The notes beneath the pieces were generated by a model. It searched no databases and had not been told where the DNA came from. It was given only the letters and a program-made list of their open reading frames with translations. Positions 62,294-64,000 of a stretch of 64,000 nucleotides of DNA are shown here, one piece after another. This DNA is from Streptomyces aureus (lineage in GTDB: Bacteria > Actinomycetota > Actinomycetes > Streptomycetales > Streptomycetaceae), in assembly GCF_000725495.1 (NCBI RefSeq), contig NZ_JNZD01000013.1, forward strand, positions 186,001 to 250,000. The letters are read 5' to 3'. The position numbers were made by a program, and so were the translations under genes. The first letter of the stretch is position 1. The number at the start of each line of letters is the position of its first letter.

Positions 62294-62902
62294 TCACCAG
62301 CACCCGGGGGTGGCGAGGGCGCGCAGCAGCCGGCCGGCGTCCTCGCGGTCACCGGCGGCGGGCCGGATCGTGATCTCGGCCGTGGGGGCCGACACGCGGG
62401 CGCGGGGCGGTACGTCGGTGAGCACGAGCGAACCGGCGCCGACCAGCGCGTCGGCGCCGATCGTGACCGGGCCGAGGACGATGGCGTTGGTCCCGATCAC
62501 CGCCCGGTCACCGACCACGGGGTGCCTGCGGGCTCCGGGCTCGCGCCGGCCGTCCCGCCACCAGCCGACCGCGCCGAGCGTCACCTGGTGGAAGAGCGTG
62601 ACGTCGTCGCCGATCTCGGCGGTCTCGCCGACCACCACGGCCGCCCCGTGGTCGATGAACACGCGCCGGCCGAGGCGCGCTCCCGGATGGATCTCGATGC
62701 CTCCGGTCACCGCCCGGGCCGCATAGGCGAGGACGCGCGCGATCTGACGGTGTCCCCGGACGTACAGGGCGTGCGCCAGCCGATGGGTCCAGAGCGCCGG
62801 CAGGGCGGGGTGCAGCAGCGCCTCCGCGCGGCTGCGGATCGAGGGGTCTCGCGCGACGATCACGGACAGGTCTTCCCTCGCCCTGGCCAGGGTCTGGCGC
62901 AT
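62294..62902 (-). CDS. Serine O-acetyltransferase (CysE/EpsC type)
   Basis: 202 residues. A short N-terminal helical part is followed by the hexapeptide-repeat beta-helix: EIHPGARLGRRVFIDHGAAVVVGETAEIGDDVTLFHQVTLGA, then VVGDRAVIGTNAIVLGPVTIGADALVGAGSLVL. It acetylates serine with acetyl-CoA. Next to the PLP fusion gene it most likely supplies activated serine to it. The C-terminus lacks the usual CysE tail for CysK binding but ends in a Cys-Trp. Confidence 0.9.
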   Translation of the reverse strand: MRQTLARAREDLSVIVARDPSIRSRAEALLHPALPALWTHRLAHALYVRGHRQIARVLAYAARAVTGGIEIHPGARLGRRVFIDHGAAVVVGETAEIGDDVTLFHQVTLGAVGWWRDGRREPGARRHPVVGDRAVIGTNAIVLGPVTIGADALVGAGSLVLTDVPPRARVSAPTAEITIRPAAGDREDAGRLLRALATPGCW

Positions 62903-62961
62903 GCGGTCCTCCGTGGTTCATGGCCCGGTCTCCCGTCGGCCGGTGGTCGTGACGGCCGGGC

Positions 62962-64000
62962 TCAGTAGTTCGGGACCTTGATCAGCTTTCCGGTGCCGCC
63001 GGTTATCTCCGGGACGTACACCCGCTCGTTCCAGGCGTCCTGGGCGACCGGTTCGAGGGCGATCGAGACGGCGCCCTCGTCGACCGAGAAGGCGGTCCGG
63101 ATCGCGCTGGTGATCGCTTCGACGAGGGCCGAGATCTGGTGGTCCTCCAGGTTGTTCGGGAAGTGCTTGATGTTCACGTGAGGCACTCCGATGGCCTTTC
63201 TGGTGAGCCGGGCGGTCTGGATGGCGGTGACGAGTTCGTCTATTCCGTGGGCGCGCAGCAGGCCGTAGTGGTCGGCCTCCAGCAGGCTGGTGCGCACGGG
63301 AGAGGCCGGGCGCACCCGGCCGGAGTCGAGGAAGGAGTCCTGGTCGCCAGCGGCTCTGAGCACGGTGATCGGCGCCCGGACGCCGCGGCCGGCCAGTTCG
63401 TGGGGGGTGTACTCGAACAGGAACGTCCGGCGCACCACGCCGACGATCCGGCGGACCAGCTCGGGTTCCAGGTGGTCGAGGCGGCCGCAGACGAACGCGA
63501 TGAACGACTCCTCGTCGTGCGTCGCGGCCAGGACGGCGTCGACCGCCTCCGGTTCGAGGTTTCCGGCGAACACCGAGTAGAGGATCGGGACGAAGGTGGG
63601 GTCGGTGAAGTCGGCCGCGGTGCCTGCGGACGTTCTCCCGCGGGCCTCCACCGGCGGCTTGCCCGGCGCGATGAGGATCACCTCGTCGACCCGCTCGCCC
63701 GCCTGCTCCAGCCGGTACGCGGCCTCGAACGCGAGCCGGGCGCCGAAGGAGTAGCCCCACAGCGTGTACGGGCCGGACGGCTGGACGCGCCGGACGAGTT
63801 CGAGGTCCCGCGCGACCGTCTCGTCGAACGTCGGGTACGCGGTCTCCCCCGGGTTGACGCCGTGGGCCTGCACACCGAGGAACGGCCGCTCCTCCTCCAG
63901 CCGGCCCGCCAGGAGCCGCAGGCTCATCGGGTATCCGCCGAGGCCCGGCCAGCAGAAGACGGGCCTGGGGCCGTCCCCGCCGCGCAGCCGCACGAGCCTG
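62962..64000 (-). CDS. Thioesterase with a C-terminal tautomerase-like domain (runs off the window)
   Basis: The frame is open to the window edge, where RLVRLRGGDGPRPVFCWPGLGGYP resembles the entry into an NRPS/PKS type I thioesterase; an upstream carrier or adenylation part may follow. Nucleophile elbow LWGYSFGARLAFE, His in EADHYGLLRA. From residue V at 63186 the frame continues as VPHVNIKHFPNNLEDHQIS...GKLIKVPNY, a 74-residue 4-oxalocrotonate-tautomerase-like unit whose catalytic Pro would be second. An AAAGG about eight bases before that GTG could allow separate initiation giving a free N-terminal Pro. Confidence 0.8.
   Translation of the reverse strand, partial: RLVRLRGGDGPRPVFCWPGLGGYPMSLRLLAGRLEEERPFLGVQAHGVNPGETAYPTFDETVARDLELVRRVQPSGPYTLWGYSFGARLAFEAAYRLEQAGERVDEVILIAPGKPPVEARGRTSAGTAADFTDPTFVPILYSVFAGNLEPEAVDAVLAATHDEESFIAFVCGRLDHLEPELVRRIVGVVRRTFLFEYTPHELAGRGVRAPITVLRAAGDQDSFLDSGRVRPASPVRTSLLEADHYGLLRAHGIDELVTAIQTARLTRKAIGVPHVNIKHFPNNLEDHQISALVEAITSAIRTAFSVDEGAVSIALEPVAQDAWNERVYVPEITGGTGKLIKVPNY

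Overview
The window is chromosomal DNA from a Streptomyces or a close relative. Base composition is very GC-rich and GTG starts are frequent. Start/stop overlaps of four bases are common. Other signs are F420/LLM oxidoreductases, BlaI/M56 regulator pairs, SRRHVD-type leader peptides and a single TTA (bldA-type) codon in a gene. No rRNA, tRNA, CRISPR array, integrase or transposase was recognised.

Left part (1-24 kb). A DNA-alkylation repair pair (start of an ogt-like gene, then an Ada/AlkA fusion) is followed by an envelope-flavoured region. That region holds a BlaI repressor with its M56 metalloprotease, and divergently an operon of DedA protein, PAP2 phosphatase, response regulator and sensor kinase. 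Next come a UPF0104-type membrane protein and a GT-C-like glycosyltransferase, whose promoter carries two BlaI-like palindromes, then a second BlaI/M56 pair. Housekeeping genes follow: an EEP nuclease/phosphatase, a macrodomain protein coupled to an FAD oxidoreductase, an inositol-phosphatase-family enzyme, a gamma-glutamyltransferase, DUF4232 and DUF3558 envelope proteins, a GMC oxidoreductase and aldose epimerase. Three decaying genes lie here: COG4705, DUF389 with an amber codon, and a cyclase fragment.

Middle (24-48 kb). A pyrimidine-degradation locus runs from 33.5 kb leftwards: amidohydrolase, class III aminotransferase, PucR regulator, second amidohydrolase, dihydropyrimidinase, TIGR03842-like F420 enzyme and NCS1 permease. 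No classical dihydropyrimidine dehydrogenase is present. Beyond it lie a Gly/Pro-repeat protein, a HAD phosphatase, a divergent XRE/methionine aminopeptidase pair with apparently leaderless promoters, a secreted gamma-glutamyltransferase, a secreted CocE-type hydrolase, exonuclease III, an MBL hydrolase and a PcaL-like fusion whose hydrolase half lacks the nucleophile.

Right part (47-64 kb). A peptide-type ABC transporter operon and an LLM oxidoreductase gene point away from each other, and each is preceded by its own SRRHVD leader peptide. A deaminase and a REP-like palindrome follow. From about 55.5 kb to the window edge lies what looks like a natural-product cluster: cupin, MFS exporter, three related ATP-grasp proteins (one fused to a cysteine-synthase-like PLP enzyme), a serine O-acetyltransferase, and a thioesterase whose frame ends in a tautomerase-like domain. 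The plausible logic is that acetylated serine is converted to a beta-substituted alanine, ATP-grasp ligases join it to other acids, and the product is exported. The cluster continues beyond the window, and no known product was recognised.

A recurrent oddity is the presence of degenerate 18-33 bp tandem repeats at the 3' ends of at least eight genes, in three cases touching or covering the stop codon.
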